Source: JAULZV01 sp032117135
GTDB taxonomy: Bacteria > Patescibacteriota > Minisyncoccia > Phycocordibacterales > JAACPR01
Reading direction: 5' to 3'
NCBI GenBank assembly: GCA_032117135.1
Contig: JAULZV010000047.1
Span: 1-20,374, forward strand
Length of the DNA: 20,374 nucleotides
Positions within the stretch are counted from its first letter, which is position 1; the number at the start of each line of letters is the position of its first letter. Positions 4,300 through 12,250 of this stretch are shown here, one piece after another. The notes under the pieces were generated by a model. That model had not been told where the DNA came from. It worked only from the letters and a program-made list of their open reading frames with translations, and made no database searches. The translations under genes and the position numbers were made by a program.

Positions 4300-6984
4300 T
4301 TACACCAATGCTTCCTCAGTAATATCTTTTTCTTTGTAAATAGCCTTCTTAGATCCTTTGCCATTAACATCAAATGAGAAGTCTTCGTTTTTGACCGAAA
4401 TGGTTACTGTTGTTCCATCACCTAATCCTTTGACGATAATCAATTGAGCAAGTGGGTTTAAGATTCGATCTTGTATTACACGCTTGAGTGGTCGAGCTCC
4501 ATATTGAGGATTATATCCTTCTTTAGCAAGATACGAGAACACAGACTTTGTAAGTTTGATTTTGATTTGCTTTCCAAGTAATCTCTGAGCTATTTTGTCC
4601 AATTGGATGTTTACAATTTCTTCGATTGCCTTTTCGGACAAAATATCAAAGATAATGACATCATCAAGACGATTAAGAAATTCTGGCCTGAAGTGATCTT
4701 TGAGCGCCTTTTCAACTTTTACTTTAGTTTCTTCATATTGAGATTTTTGAGAATCATCGGATGCAAATCCAATTGTTTGCATTTTGTCGATATGCTCTGC
4801 TCCAATATTTGAAGTCATAATAATCACCGTATTCTTGAAGTTTACCGTTCGACCCTTCGAATCAGTCAGTCGTCCATTATCAAGCACCTGGAGAAGAATA
4901 TTGAACACTTCAGGATGAGCCTTTTCGATTTCATCAAACAAAACAACTGAGTATGGTCGATGTCTGATTTTGTCAGTAATATTTGAACCATCGTCATGAC
5001 CAACGTATCCAGGAGGTGATCCAATCAGTTTTGAAATCGCATGCTTTTCCATAAACTCGGACATATCGATTCGAACCAATGCTTTGTCGTCATCAAAAAG
5101 ATATTCGGCAAGTGCTCGAGTTAATTCGGTCTTACCAACACCAGTTGGTCCCAAAAACATAAAAGATCCAATAGGTTTGTCGGGATCAGAAATACCTGCT
5201 CGAGATCGCTTGATCGCATTTGAGACTTTTCGAATAGCTTGATCTTGTCCAATAATTCGCTTCTTCAATTCGCTTTCCATTCGAGCAAGTTTGCTTGCCT
5301 CTTCTTCGAGCATTCGCTCAACAGGAATACCAGTCCATCGAGCAACAATTGAAGCGATATCTTCTTCACCAACTTCTTCTCTTAAGATTTTGCGAGAGCT
5401 CTGAAGATCATGAAGTCTTTTTTCTTGTTGTCGCAAATCTTTTTCAATCATAGGAATAGTGGCGTATCTAATTTCGGCAGCTTTGGAGAGATCAGCTCGT
5501 GCTTCGGCTTGTTCAGCTTCGATACGCAAATTCTCGAGATCACCTTTGCATGATTTGATATTCGTAATGGCTTCTTTTTCGTTTTGCCACTTGAGATCAA
5601 GTTCACGAATCCCCTCTTTGAGATCTGCGATTTCTTTTTCAATTACATTAAATCTATTTTTTTGAACAGTAGTTAATTTTTCTTCTTTTGTGAGCGCTTC
5701 GCGTTCGATTTCAAGACGCATGATTTTGCGCTTACCTTCTTCAAGATCTTCGGGCATGTTTTCGAGTGTAATTTTGAGAGTTGAAGATGCTTCATCAATC
5801 AAATCGACAGCCTTGTCGGGCAAAAATCGATCAGTGATATATCGAGACGAAAGTTCGACAGCGGCAACGATTGCATCATCAGTAATCCGCACACCATGAT
5901 AGAGCTCGTATTTTTCTTTAATGCCACGCAAGATAGCTGTTGCATCCTCGATTGTGGGTTCTGCAATAGTAACTGGCTGAAATCTTCGTGTAAGGGCTGA
6001 ATCTTTTTCAATATACTTTTGATATTCTTTAATAGTTGTTGCGCCAATTGCCTTGAGCTCTCCTCGTGCAAGAGCCGGTTTGAGCATATTAGATGCATCA
6101 AGTGATCCTTCAGACGCACCTGCTCCTGCAAGTGTATGGATTTCATCAATAAACAAAATAATCTTTCCACTTGCTTGTGTAACCTCTTTAAGAATTTTTT
6201 TGAGACGATCTTCAAATTCTCCTCTGTATTTTGTACCAGCTACAAGTGCTCCCAAATCAAGCGAGACGAGTTCTTTATCTTTGAGAGATTCGGGTACATC
6301 ATTTTGAATAATACGATTTGCAAGTCCTTCAACAATAGCAGTTTTACCAACTCCAGCCTCACCAATAAGAATCGGGTTGTTTTTGGTTCGTCTCGACAAA
6401 ATCTGAATGATACGATTAATTTCTTTATCTCGCCCAATAACAGGATCGATTTTGTTTTCGCGAGCTTTGTCTGTCAGACTCACAGTATACTTACGAATCG
6501 ATTTCATCGATTTGCCTGTTTCAGTTATTTTTGATCGACCTGTTTTGATTTCCGAAAGAATTTTAAACACTTCATCTCGATTGATTTTAAATTTATTCAA
6601 AAGATCCTTTGCTCGACTTGGAATTTCAAATAATGCCAAAAAGAGATGTTCGGTTGATACAAATTCATCTTTGAGACTTGTCGCAATCTTGGTCGAATAT
6701 TCGATTGATTGTGCAAGTTCAGGAGCAAGGTACACTTGATAAGATGGTGAAAGAGTATGCCCCGTATCAGGTACATCAATTGCTTCAAGAAGCGTGTCGG
6801 TAAGCAACATAATATCGACTTCTAATTTTTCGAGAAGCGAACCAATAATACTTTCCTCCTGAAGGATCAATGCAAGCAATAAATGCATTGGATTTACATG
6901 GTTTTGACCACGCTCAATAGCAAGTTCATGCGCATGTCTGATAACTTCTTTTGCTTTGGATGTGAAATTTTTGAATGGTTGCAT
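4300..6984 (-). CDS. clpB: ClpB-type AAA+ disaggregase with a ClpC-like IGF loop
   Basis: The protein has 894 residues, close to ClpB length. It uses ATP to thread aggregated or misfolded proteins through a hexameric ring in the cytoplasm. Order: N-terminal double Clp repeat (1-150); first AAA+ module with Walker A GEAGVGKT (208-215), Walker B ILFIDE (276-281) and pore loop KYRGEFE (252-258); long coiled-coil middle domain (about 410-535), the ClpB hallmark; second AAA+ module with Walker A GPTGVGKT (612-619), pore GYVG (659-662), Walker B VVLFDE (680-685) and arginine finger in FRPEFLNR. Residues 735-757 hold a loop with IGF (738-740), at the position and of the length of the ClpP-docking loop of ClpC, which ClpB normally lacks. 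The C-terminus has an extra acidic tail. It is the last gene in a minus-strand series, 46 nt after the pseudoprotease. I see no CIRCE operator upstream. Confidence 0.95.
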   Translation of the reverse strand: MQPFKNFTSKAKEVIRHAHELAIERGQNHVNPMHLLLALILQEESIIGSLLEKLEVDIMLLTDTLLEAIDVPDTGHTLSPSYQVYLAPELAQSIEYSTKIATSLKDEFVSTEHLFLALFEIPSRAKDLLNKFKINRDEVFKILSEIKTGRSKITETGKSMKSIRKYTVSLTDKARENKIDPVIGRDKEINRIIQILSRRTKNNPILIGEAGVGKTAIVEGLANRIIQNDVPESLKDKELVSLDLGALVAGTKYRGEFEDRLKKILKEVTQASGKIILFIDEIHTLAGAGASEGSLDASNMLKPALARGELKAIGATTIKEYQKYIEKDSALTRRFQPVTIAEPTIEDATAILRGIKEKYELYHGVRITDDAIVAAVELSSRYITDRFLPDKAVDLIDEASSTLKITLENMPEDLEEGKRKIMRLEIEREALTKEEKLTTVQKNRFNVIEKEIADLKEGIRELDLKWQNEKEAITNIKSCKGDLENLRIEAEQAEARADLSKAAEIRYATIPMIEKDLRQQEKRLHDLQSSRKILREEVGEEDIASIVARWTGIPVERMLEEEASKLARMESELKKRIIGQDQAIRKVSNAIKRSRAGISDPDKPIGSFMFLGPTGVGKTELTRALAEYLFDDDKALVRIDMSEFMEKHAISKLIGSPPGYVGHDDGSNITDKIRHRPYSVVLFDEIEKAHPEVFNILLQVLDNGRLTDSKGRTVNFKNTVIIMTSNIGAEHIDKMQTIGFASDDSQKSQYEETKVKVEKALKDHFRPEFLNRLDDVIIFDILSEKAIEEIVNIQLDKIAQRLLGKQIKIKLTKSVFSYLAKEGYNPQYGARPLKRVIQDRILNPLAQLIIVKGLGDGTTVTISVKNEDFSFDVNGKGSKKAIYKEKDITEEALV

Positions 6985-7006
6985 AGGATTGATGAGTTAT
7001 GTTTTT

Positions 7007-7034
7007 AATCTACAATATTTTTATAAAAAATCAA
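7007..7034 (-). promoter_or_regulatory. Possible clpB promoter (weak)
   Basis: On the minus strand TTGATT (7034-7029) and TAGATT (7012-7007) lie 16 bp apart, each 4/6 to consensus. The start would be near 7000, 16 nt before the clpB ATG. clpB could instead be read from the upstream gene's promoter. Confidence 0.3.
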
Positions 7035-7840
7035 GTATTTGAAGGAGGTGAAAGTTGGTTGATAAGAGTTTTGATTGGCATAAAGACAGTCTTATCCTCA
7101 ATGTTTGCAACTCTAATACCGATAATTGAACCCGACAAGTTGAGGAGCACGCTCCCTGTCAAAACATTAAGAGGGTCTACTGAGGTAGTTATTGAAGACA
7201 AGGACTCACCTGTCTTATTAAGACTTGTAATCTCTCCAGTAGAAATACTTGTCTGAGTCGCTCCTGAAAGAGAGATGACACTTTGTGCAAGCCTGAGCGA
7301 ATCAGAAGACCCAAATGTTGCAGGAGTAAAATCCTTTGGATTATCCCCTTCAATACTCAATACCAAAAAGTCTGCAGTATCTGCGCCTCCAACAAATGAG
7401 ACAGGGAATGTGCGACTACCGTATGAAGCTCGATATACAGTCCTCTTGTCTACACGCCTTCGATCCACAACAATATCACCCGCTTGATTAAGTATTACTC
7501 CAAGAGTCACAAAATCCGCTGAGCTATTATTAGTTGTGAGTCGTACGATACTTTGTTCATTTTGAGCAACCGCATTGATAGATTGTTCTTCTTGATTAAC
7601 AACAACAGTCACCACTTCTTTTTTAGGCTGTGATGGTGGAGTATCTGTGATAATATTTTTGATATCTTCAACGGGTTGATTAGCAATTTCAATGGTTCGC
7701 TCGATCACACGATTGATTGTAGTAGTCACAGGTTCTGGGCTTTGTTGCATCAACGATACGACAACAATACCTGTTGCAATTGCAGTAATAAAACTTACAA
7801 GAAGACAAAGAAGAATAATCTGTTGGGTGTTTAAGATCAT
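7031..7840 (-). CDS. Membrane-anchored trypsin-like (HtrA/DegP-fold) pseudoprotease
   Basis: The protein has 269 residues: one N-terminal membrane helix (about 7-30), a low-complexity stalk (35-95) and a chymotrypsin-fold domain (about 96-265). Aligned by eye to HtrA signatures, GVILNQAGDIVV matches the GVI..DGYILT strand, ADFLVLSIEG matches the DLAVLKI strand, FGSSDSLRLAQSVISLSG matches the GDSD.L..GQ.V.A.G strand, and the nucleophile loop GNSGGPLLNLDG is NVLTGSVLLNLSG. The catalytic His position is Arg (128 or 129), Asp157 is kept, and the Ser position is Thr228. There is no PDZ domain. It is probably not a working serine protease; a scaffold or sensor role is inference. TACAAT ends 6 nt before the ATG, so it is probably leaderless. 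Confidence 0.82.
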   Translation of the reverse strand: MILNTQQIILLCLLVSFITAIATGIVVVSLMQQSPEPVTTTINRVIERTIEIANQPVEDIKNIITDTPPSQPKKEVVTVVVNQEEQSINAVAQNEQSIVRLTTNNSSADFVTLGVILNQAGDIVVDRRRVDKRTVYRASYGSRTFPVSFVGGADTADFLVLSIEGDNPKDFTPATFGSSDSLRLAQSVISLSGATQTSISTGEITSLNKTGESLSSITTSVDPLNVLTGSVLLNLSGSIIGIRVANIEDKTVFMPIKTLINQLSPPSNT

Positions 7841-7846
7841 GAAAGT

Positions 7847-7876
7847 ATTGTAGCGTATTTTGAGAAGCTATACCAA
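7847..7876 (-). promoter_or_regulatory. Promoter of the pseudoprotease gene, leaderless geometry
   Basis: TACAAT (7852-7847) ends 6 nt before the ATG at 7840. A weak -35 TTGGTA (7876-7871) lies 18 bp upstream, inside the last codons of the cysteine desulfurase. Confidence 0.5.
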
Positions 7877-9079
7877 TTTTTGACGACGACACACTTGAGC
7901 AAGGATTTTGATGGCTCGTGAGATGTCTCGTGGACGTGTCGTGCGACCAAATGAAAATCTAAGGGATGAACGTGCACACCCTGCTCTTCCCATCGCTTGA
8001 AGTACCCGCGACACGAGAATATCCTTGTTACTTGCACATGCGGTCATCGATGCGCAGTTAACACCCAACTCATCCATTTGTATCACCGCAAAATCCGCAT
8101 CAAGACCTGCAATACATACATTCAAAATAGTAGGCACCGCATCTTCGACCGTTCCATTAATTTCAAATTGAATACCTTCTAATTCAAGTGCTCTGAGACA
8201 TAACTGTTTTAACCGAGCAAACTTTTGAGTATCTCGTTCAGTATATTTTTGAACGAGCATAAGCGCAGTATCAAGAGCTGCACAGTGTGCAGGATTTTCG
8301 GTACCAGGACGAAGACCTGATTCTTGTCCACCTCCATACATCAATGGGACAAGTGTGACGTATTGTTTTTTAATAAGAAGTCCCGTCATCTTGGGAGCAT
8401 AGATTTTTGATCCATCAATCGTAATCATATCTGCTCCAACCTTAGAAAGGAGTGCACCGTGAGTTACCACAGCCTGACTCGCATCAGTATGAAGATATGG
8501 AAATTGTCCAAATGTTCTTTTGGTTCGATTTTTGAATTTTTTGATGATGCTCGAAATTTTGTGAAGAGGTTGAAGTACACCCGTCTCATTAGAAACTGCA
8601 ATAATTGACACCAAAACTGTTTGATCTCGTATCTTTTTTTCTAATTCTTGAACATCTACTATTCCCTTTTTTGATACGGGAATAATTTCTACTTCTATGC
8701 CCATATATTCAAGGTGTGCAATACATTCACTTACCGCAGGATGCTCAATTGAAGAAAACAACATGTGCGGAACAAAATCACATTCACGAAGAGCCCGCTG
8801 AGCAAGACCGAGGATTGCAAGATTTGCAGACTCAGTTCCTCCTTGCGTAAAGATCACTTCATTTTCACGACAGTGAAAAAAACGAGCAATCGAACTTCGT
8901 CTGGCTTTGATTTCTTTTTTTATATCTTGAGCATCACAATAACTCGAAGATGGATTAAAAAAACGATCCTGTAGATATGGTTTCATTGCCCGAAAAACAA
9001 TCGGATCAACCGGAGTGGTCGACGCATAATCGAGGTGAATGTTTTTTCTGTTGATAAGATTATTTAAAAATGAGTTCAT
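7868..9079 (-). CDS. Cysteine desulfurase (NifS/IscS family)
   Basis: The protein has 403 residues, normal length for the family. This PLP enzyme moves sulfur from cysteine to an active-site Cys persulfide for tRNA thiolation and Fe-S assembly. Visible motifs: LDYASTTPVDP at the N-terminus, QGGTESANLA (cofactor phosphate), SSIEHPAV (His stacking on PLP), SNETGVLQP, TDASQAV (Asp/Gln holding the ring), DGSKIYAPKMTG with the PLP Lys (the usual HK is SK here), LRPGTENPA (substrate Arg), and the Cys loop SMTACASNK. Sulfur carrier partners are not in the window. Its ATG and that of the divergent DUF4446 gene are only 18 bp apart. Start is secure: family homology begins within the first 20 residues. 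Confidence 0.93.
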   Translation of the reverse strand: MNSFLNNLINRKNIHLDYASTTPVDPIVFRAMKPYLQDRFFNPSSSYCDAQDIKKEIKARRSSIARFFHCRENEVIFTQGGTESANLAILGLAQRALRECDFVPHMLFSSIEHPAVSECIAHLEYMGIEVEIIPVSKKGIVDVQELEKKIRDQTVLVSIIAVSNETGVLQPLHKISSIIKKFKNRTKRTFGQFPYLHTDASQAVVTHGALLSKVGADMITIDGSKIYAPKMTGLLIKKQYVTLVPLMYGGGQESGLRPGTENPAHCAALDTALMLVQKYTERDTQKFARLKQLCLRALELEGIQFEINGTVEDAVPTILNVCIAGLDADFAVIQMDELGVNCASMTACASNKDILVSRVLQAMGRAGCARSSLRFSFGRTTRPRDISRAIKILAQVCRRQKLV

Positions 9080-9083
9080 ACTG

Positions 9084-9089
9084 TATAAT
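9084..9089 (+). promoter_or_regulatory. Leaderless -10 (TATAAT) for the DUF4446-infB-rbfA operon
   Basis: A perfect TATAAT lies 8 nt before the ATG at 9098, with TG directly in front. Any -35 falls inside the desulfurase coding region and shows only a weak match. The minus-strand promoter of the desulfurase must use the same 18-bp gap. Confidence 0.65.
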
Positions 9090-9097
9090 CATGTATT

Positions 9098-9577
9098 ATG
9101 TTTGGAGTATTTGAACAAAATGTCATTCTTTTTGCAATAGCATCAGTACTTATCTTACTACTGAGTGGCTGGATTTCCTATCTTCATTTTAGATTTAATC
9201 GCCTCGTCAAATCAATACACAAGGACAATATTGAGTCTGCTCTTGTTCAGATATACGCTTTTATGGAAAAGAATCACGCCCAAAATCAACAAATCAGTCA
9301 CGAACTTAAAGTACTTGGACGCAAAATCCATTCATCACCTCGAGGGCTCGGTATTGTATTATTCAAAGCCTTTGACGGAGTCAAATCAGGTGGAAGCAAC
9401 AGTTTTGCTCTTGCTCTTATTAACGAAAAAGGTGATGGCGCAATCCTGTCGACCCTACATTCTCGAGAGCGAGTTAATGTGTATTCAAAGATAATTTCAG
9501 GCTTCACTTCCCCTGTCATGTTAACCGAAGAAGAACAAGACGCATTGACAAAAGCTCAAAATTCTTTAAGTTTGTAA
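9098..9577 (+). CDS. DUF4446 family membrane protein
   Basis: The protein has 159 residues. An N-terminal membrane helix (about 8-32) is followed by a cytoplasmic helical linker (33-75) and a C-terminal domain (about 76-155). That domain has the DUF4446 pattern: LVLFKAFDG-like opening, GGSNSFALALINEKGDGAILSTLHSR, then VYSKII and a final LTEEEQDAL helix. The family has no known biochemical function. It is the first gene of an apparent operon with infB (19-nt gap) and rbfA. Start chosen from the leaderless -10 geometry and the immediate hydrophobic segment. Confidence 0.85.
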   Translation: MFGVFEQNVILFAIASVLILLLSGWISYLHFRFNRLVKSIHKDNIESALVQIYAFMEKNHAQNQQISHELKVLGRKIHSSPRGLGIVLFKAFDGVKSGGSNSFALALINEKGDGAILSTLHSRERVNVYSKIISGFTSPVMLTEEEQDALTKAQNSLSL

Positions 9578-9596
9578 TATAACACCCAATATTTCT

Positions 9597-11105
9597 ATGT
9601 CTCATCCTTCTCAAACACAAGAAGCACTATTAGCTCGCCCTCCCGTTGTTGCCATTATGGGACATATTGATCATGGTAAATCAACTCTTCTTGATTATAT
9701 TCGCAAGAGTAATGTCGTAGCCAAAGAAGCAGGTGGTATTACGCAACATATGGGTGCATACGAAGTTATACATCAACAAGGAGGTGAATCTAAGAGAATT
9801 ACGTTTCTCGACACTCCTGGGCACGAAGCTTTTTGTAGTGTACGCGAAAGAGGTGCCAAAATCGCCGATATTGCCATTTTGATTGTCTCAGCTGAAGACG
9901 GGGTTAAGCCACAAACTCTTGAAGCCCTTAATTGTATCAAAGAAGCAGGTCTTCCATTTGTTGTAGCAATCAACAAAATTGATTCACCCAAAGCAAACAT
10001 AGATGTAACCAAAGCTTCTCTCATGGAACACGAAGTCTATCTTGAAGGTATGGGTGGAACTATTTCGTACGCCGAAATTTCTGCCTTGACGGGTAAAGGT
10101 GTGGATACATTATTAGATACTATTCTTCTTACAGCCGAAATCGAAGACTTTAAAGCAAATCCTAGTGCTCAAGGATCAGGTTTTGTAGTAGAAGCTAACA
10201 AAGATAAGTTCAAAGGTGTTACCGCAACTCTCATTCTCAAAAACGGAACTGCTCGCATAGGAGAATTTGTAGTGACACGAGATACATTCTCTCCTATTCG
10301 CTCTATTATTGATCAAAATAACAAACCACTCAAAACAGTTTCTTTTTCTTCTCCCTTTACCATTTCTGGTTTTGATAGTCTTCCTGCAGCGGGCGAAACA
10401 TTTGAAGTTGTCCAAACCAAAAAAGAAGCCGAGGAGTATATTGCAAGTCACGCTTCAATCATCAAAGATTCTGAAGTTTCAGTACAAAAAGACAAGGACT
10501 CGATATTTTTGCCTATTATCATCAAATCAGATGTAGTAGGAAGTAAAGAAGCAATCGAATACGAACTTCGCAAAATCTCTATCAACCATGTCATTATCAA
10601 GGTTATCAGATCCGAGACCGGTGAAGTTTCGGAAGCAGATGCCAAACTTGCGCTCACCAATCCTCGAACAGTCATTATCACGTTTAATGCAAAAATAGAT
10701 TCGCAGGCCCGAAGCATTATCGAACGCAATGCAATCCAAGCACGTAACTTTTCGATTATTTATGACATCCCTGCGTGGATTAACGAGATTGCAACAAGTG
10801 TACAACCTAAAGTAGAAAAACTTGAAGTTGTTGCAGAAGTTAAGATTCTTAAAATTTTTGGAACTGCCAAAAAACTACAAATTGTTGGTGCGAAAGTAAG
10901 ACAAGGATTGGTCGAAAAAAGTCTGAAATTCAAAATTATGCGACGCAGTGAAGAAATTGGAATGGGATCTTTTAAGGGACTCCAGAGACAAAAGCAAGAA
11001 GTATCGTCCGTCGGCGAACCAGAGGAATTTGGATGTGCAATTGATTCAAAAATCGAACTCGCAGAAAATGACATCCTTCATGTTATTAAACTAGTTCAAA
11101 TATAA
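9597..11105 (+). CDS. infB: Translation initiation factor IF-2 (short form)
   Basis: The protein has 502 residues, against about 700-900 in typical bacteria. The long variable N-terminal region is absent, and the GTPase starts almost at once. IF-2 is the GTPase that places initiator fMet-tRNA on the 30S subunit and promotes subunit joining. G1 is GHIDHGKST (22-30), the switch I region is GGITQHMGA, G3 is DTPGH (72-76), G4 is NKID (126-129), and G5 is the ISALTGKG segment. Domains II, III and C2 follow; the C-terminal end (MGSFKGLQRQKQEV, ending near LAENDILHVIKL) fits the fMet-tRNA-binding barrel. It lies between DUF4446 and rbfA, with 1 nt to rbfA. There is no Shine-Dalgarno before the ATG. 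Confidence 0.97.
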   Translation: MSHPSQTQEALLARPPVVAIMGHIDHGKSTLLDYIRKSNVVAKEAGGITQHMGAYEVIHQQGGESKRITFLDTPGHEAFCSVRERGAKIADIAILIVSAEDGVKPQTLEALNCIKEAGLPFVVAINKIDSPKANIDVTKASLMEHEVYLEGMGGTISYAEISALTGKGVDTLLDTILLTAEIEDFKANPSAQGSGFVVEANKDKFKGVTATLILKNGTARIGEFVVTRDTFSPIRSIIDQNNKPLKTVSFSSPFTISGFDSLPAAGETFEVVQTKKEAEEYIASHASIIKDSEVSVQKDKDSIFLPIIIKSDVVGSKEAIEYELRKISINHVIIKVIRSETGEVSEADAKLALTNPRTVIITFNAKIDSQARSIIERNAIQARNFSIIYDIPAWINEIATSVQPKVEKLEVVAEVKILKIFGTAKKLQIVGAKVRQGLVEKSLKFKIMRRSEEIGMGSFKGLQRQKQEVSSVGEPEEFGCAIDSKIELAENDILHVIKLVQI

Positions 11106-11106
11106 T

Positions 11107-11451
11107 ATGCAAGATTTTAGACAAGAAAAAACAGAGCAACTCGTACAAAAACTTGCCGGTGAGTTCATCGAACGAGAATCAAATCGAAATTCTTTGATTA
11201 CTGTTACTCGTGTATATATTCCAAGTGACCTCAAACGAGCAACTATTCTTTTTACCGTTTTACCTGAAGGACAAGAGACTAACGCCCTTAATTTTCTCAA
11301 GCGAATGCGAAGCGAATTTAAAGAATATTTCAAAAAGCATGCCAAGATTGGTCGCATTCCTTTCTTTGATTTTGAAATTGATAAAGGCGAAAAAATGGCA
11401 CAAAGAATCAGAGAATTATCTGAAGATACTGAAGATCAAAAATCTCAATAA
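11107..11451 (+). CDS. rbfA: Ribosome-binding factor A
   Basis: The protein has 114 residues, the normal size. It is a KH-like factor that binds immature 30S subunits and helps 16S rRNA 5'-end maturation. The family pattern is visible: N-terminal helix with EKTEQLVQKLAGEFIERE, the strand ITVTRVYIPSDLKRATILFTVL, a long middle helix (ALNFLKRMRSEFKEYF), the basic turn KIGRIPFFDFEID, and a closing acidic helix EKMAQRIRELSED. It follows infB by 1 nt, and the infB-rbfA pair is a classic bacterial arrangement. A weak AT-rich terminator comes next. Confidence 0.92.
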   Translation: MQDFRQEKTEQLVQKLAGEFIERESNRNSLITVTRVYIPSDLKRATILFTVLPEGQETNALNFLKRMRSEFKEYFKKHAKIGRIPFFDFEIDKGEKMAQRIRELSEDTEDQKSQ

Positions 11452-11452
11452 T

Positions 11453-11471
11453 AGTAAAGTGTTTACTTTTT
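11453..11471 (+). terminator. Weak terminator after rbfA
   Basis: A 6-bp stem AGTAAA/TTTACT with a GTG loop is followed by four T residues, starting 1 nt after the stop. The stem has only two G-C pairs, so termination efficiency is doubtful. The convergent tRNA-Cys lies just beyond. Confidence 0.45.
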
Positions 11472-11490
11472 ATAGAGCACGTATCAATTG

Positions 11491-11562
11491 AGGCGTGGGC
11501 GGGAATCGAACCCGCGCATGGAGGATTTGCAATCCACAGCGTTACCACTTCGCCACCACGCC
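11491..11562 (-). tRNA. tRNA-Cys (GCA)
   Basis: The acceptor stem is GGCGTGG/CCACGCC with discriminator U73, a Cys identity base. The anticodon loop TTGCAAA gives GCA. The T-loop GGTTCGATT is normal. CCA is not encoded, so a CCA-adding enzyme is required. Confidence 0.95.
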
Positions 11563-11574
11563 TTTGGTTCGTGT

Positions 11575-11583
11575 ACTATATCA
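11575..11583 (-). promoter_or_regulatory. Extended -10 of tRNA-Cys (TGA-TATAGT)
   Basis: On the minus strand TG (11583-11582), A, then TATAGT (11580-11575), about 12 nt before the mature 5' end at 11562. No good -35 is found at 16-18 bp. Confidence 0.6.
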
Positions 11584-11635
11584 TTTTATTTCTCAAGAGA
11601 AAACTCCTTAGATCCCCTACGCCCTTACCATATCC

Positions 11636-11663
11636 TTGGAAAATAAAATTTTTCTGATATGAT
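11636..11663 (+). promoter_or_regulatory. Promoter of tRNA-Leu (TAG), extended -10
   Basis: TTGGAA (11636-11641), 16-bp spacer, then TATGAT (11658-11663) preceded by TG-A. The start is expected a few nt before the mature 5' end at 11674. Confidence 0.65.
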
Positions 11664-11673
11664 GTCTTCACAT

Positions 11674-11755
11674 GCCGAGGTGGCGAAATTGGTATACGCA
11701 CTTGCCTTAGGAGCAAGCGGGGTGACCCATGGAGGTTCAAGTCCTCTCCTCGGCA
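11674..11755 (+). tRNA. tRNA-Leu (TAG)
   Basis: Acceptor GCCGAGG/CCTCGGC, anticodon stem CTTGC/GCAAG with loop CTTAGGA giving TAG, a class II variable arm, T-loop GGTTCAAGT, and discriminator A (11755). CCA is not encoded. Confidence 0.95.
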
Positions 11756-11810
11756 CATTGCACAGTTCGACACATTCTCATGTATGTCTAGCTTTGTACC
11801 CATTTTTCTT

Positions 11811-11839
11811 TTGAAATTTGGTATGAGGTTTGATACTAT
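11811..11839 (+). promoter_or_regulatory. Promoter of tRNA-Leu (TAA), extended -10
   Basis: TTGAAA (11811-11816) and TACTAT (11834-11839) are exactly 17 bp apart, and TG-A precedes the -10. The mature tRNA starts at 11850. Confidence 0.7.
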
Positions 11840-11849
11840 GAGTACACTT

Positions 11850-11931
11850 GCTCGGGTGGCGGAATTGGTATACGCGCACGACTTAAAATCGTGTTCCATC
11901 TGGAATATGGGTTCGACCCCCATCCCGAGCA
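11850..11931 (+). tRNA. tRNA-Leu (TAA)
   Basis: Acceptor GCTCGGG/CCCGAGC, anticodon stem CACGA/TCGTG with loop CTTAAAA giving TAA, class II variable arm, T-loop GGTTCGACC, and discriminator A (11931). CCA is not encoded. Confidence 0.95.
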
Positions 11932-11987
11932 CAGGAGCGTTATCAGTATCACCACACAGCTCCGTACGCGCACATACAGTATCTTAT

Positions 11988-12063
11988 GCACCCATAGCTC
12001 AGTCGGTAGAGCAGTCGCCTCTTAAGCGAACGGTCGTAGGTTCGAATCCTACTGGGTGCACCA
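11988..12063 (+). tRNA. tRNA-Lys (CTT)
   Basis: Acceptor GCACCCA/TGGGTGC, D-arm GCTC/GAGC, anticodon loop CTCTTAA giving CTT, T-arm GTAGG/CCTAC with TTCGAAT, and encoded CCA at 12061-12063. The outermost anticodon-stem pair is G-A. A possible -10, TACAGT (11975-11980), lies just upstream. Confidence 0.95.
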
Positions 12064-12174
12064 CTGATTTATTTTGAGAGTGCGGCTCATATTCTTATGG
12101 ACAGACCCGAATATATAGCCCTATGTATAGCCCTCTATGCATTTTTATTATAGTCTTAATATTCGCCGTTTAGG

Positions 12175-12203
12175 TTGACTTTTTATTGTTTTTGTGTTAA
12201 TAT
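12175..12203 (+). promoter_or_regulatory. Promoter of the SPFH operon, extended -10
   Basis: TTGACT (12175-12180), 17-bp spacer, then TAATAT (12198-12203) preceded by TG-T. The leader to the ATG at 12251 is about 40 nt and ends in a C/A-rich stretch without a Shine-Dalgarno. The rest of 12064-12250 shows only a short direct repeat (TATAGCCCT, twice). Confidence 0.55.
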
Positions 12204-12250
12204 AAATAGGTATAGCTCTATTCAATTCAAACCACAACCCCACCCACAAA

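Noticed and set aside
4300..6984. Plain ClpC assignment
   Set aside because: The 125-residue middle coiled coil and overall length fit ClpB; only the IGF loop is ClpC-like.
7041..7050. Perfect Shine-Dalgarno-like AAGGAGGTGA on the plus strand
   Set aside because: It lies antisense within the last codons of the pseudoprotease, and the only following plus-strand frame is a shadow.
11784..12077. Plus-strand open frame of 97 codons
   Set aside because: It spans tRNA-Leu and tRNA-Lys and has no independent coding signal.
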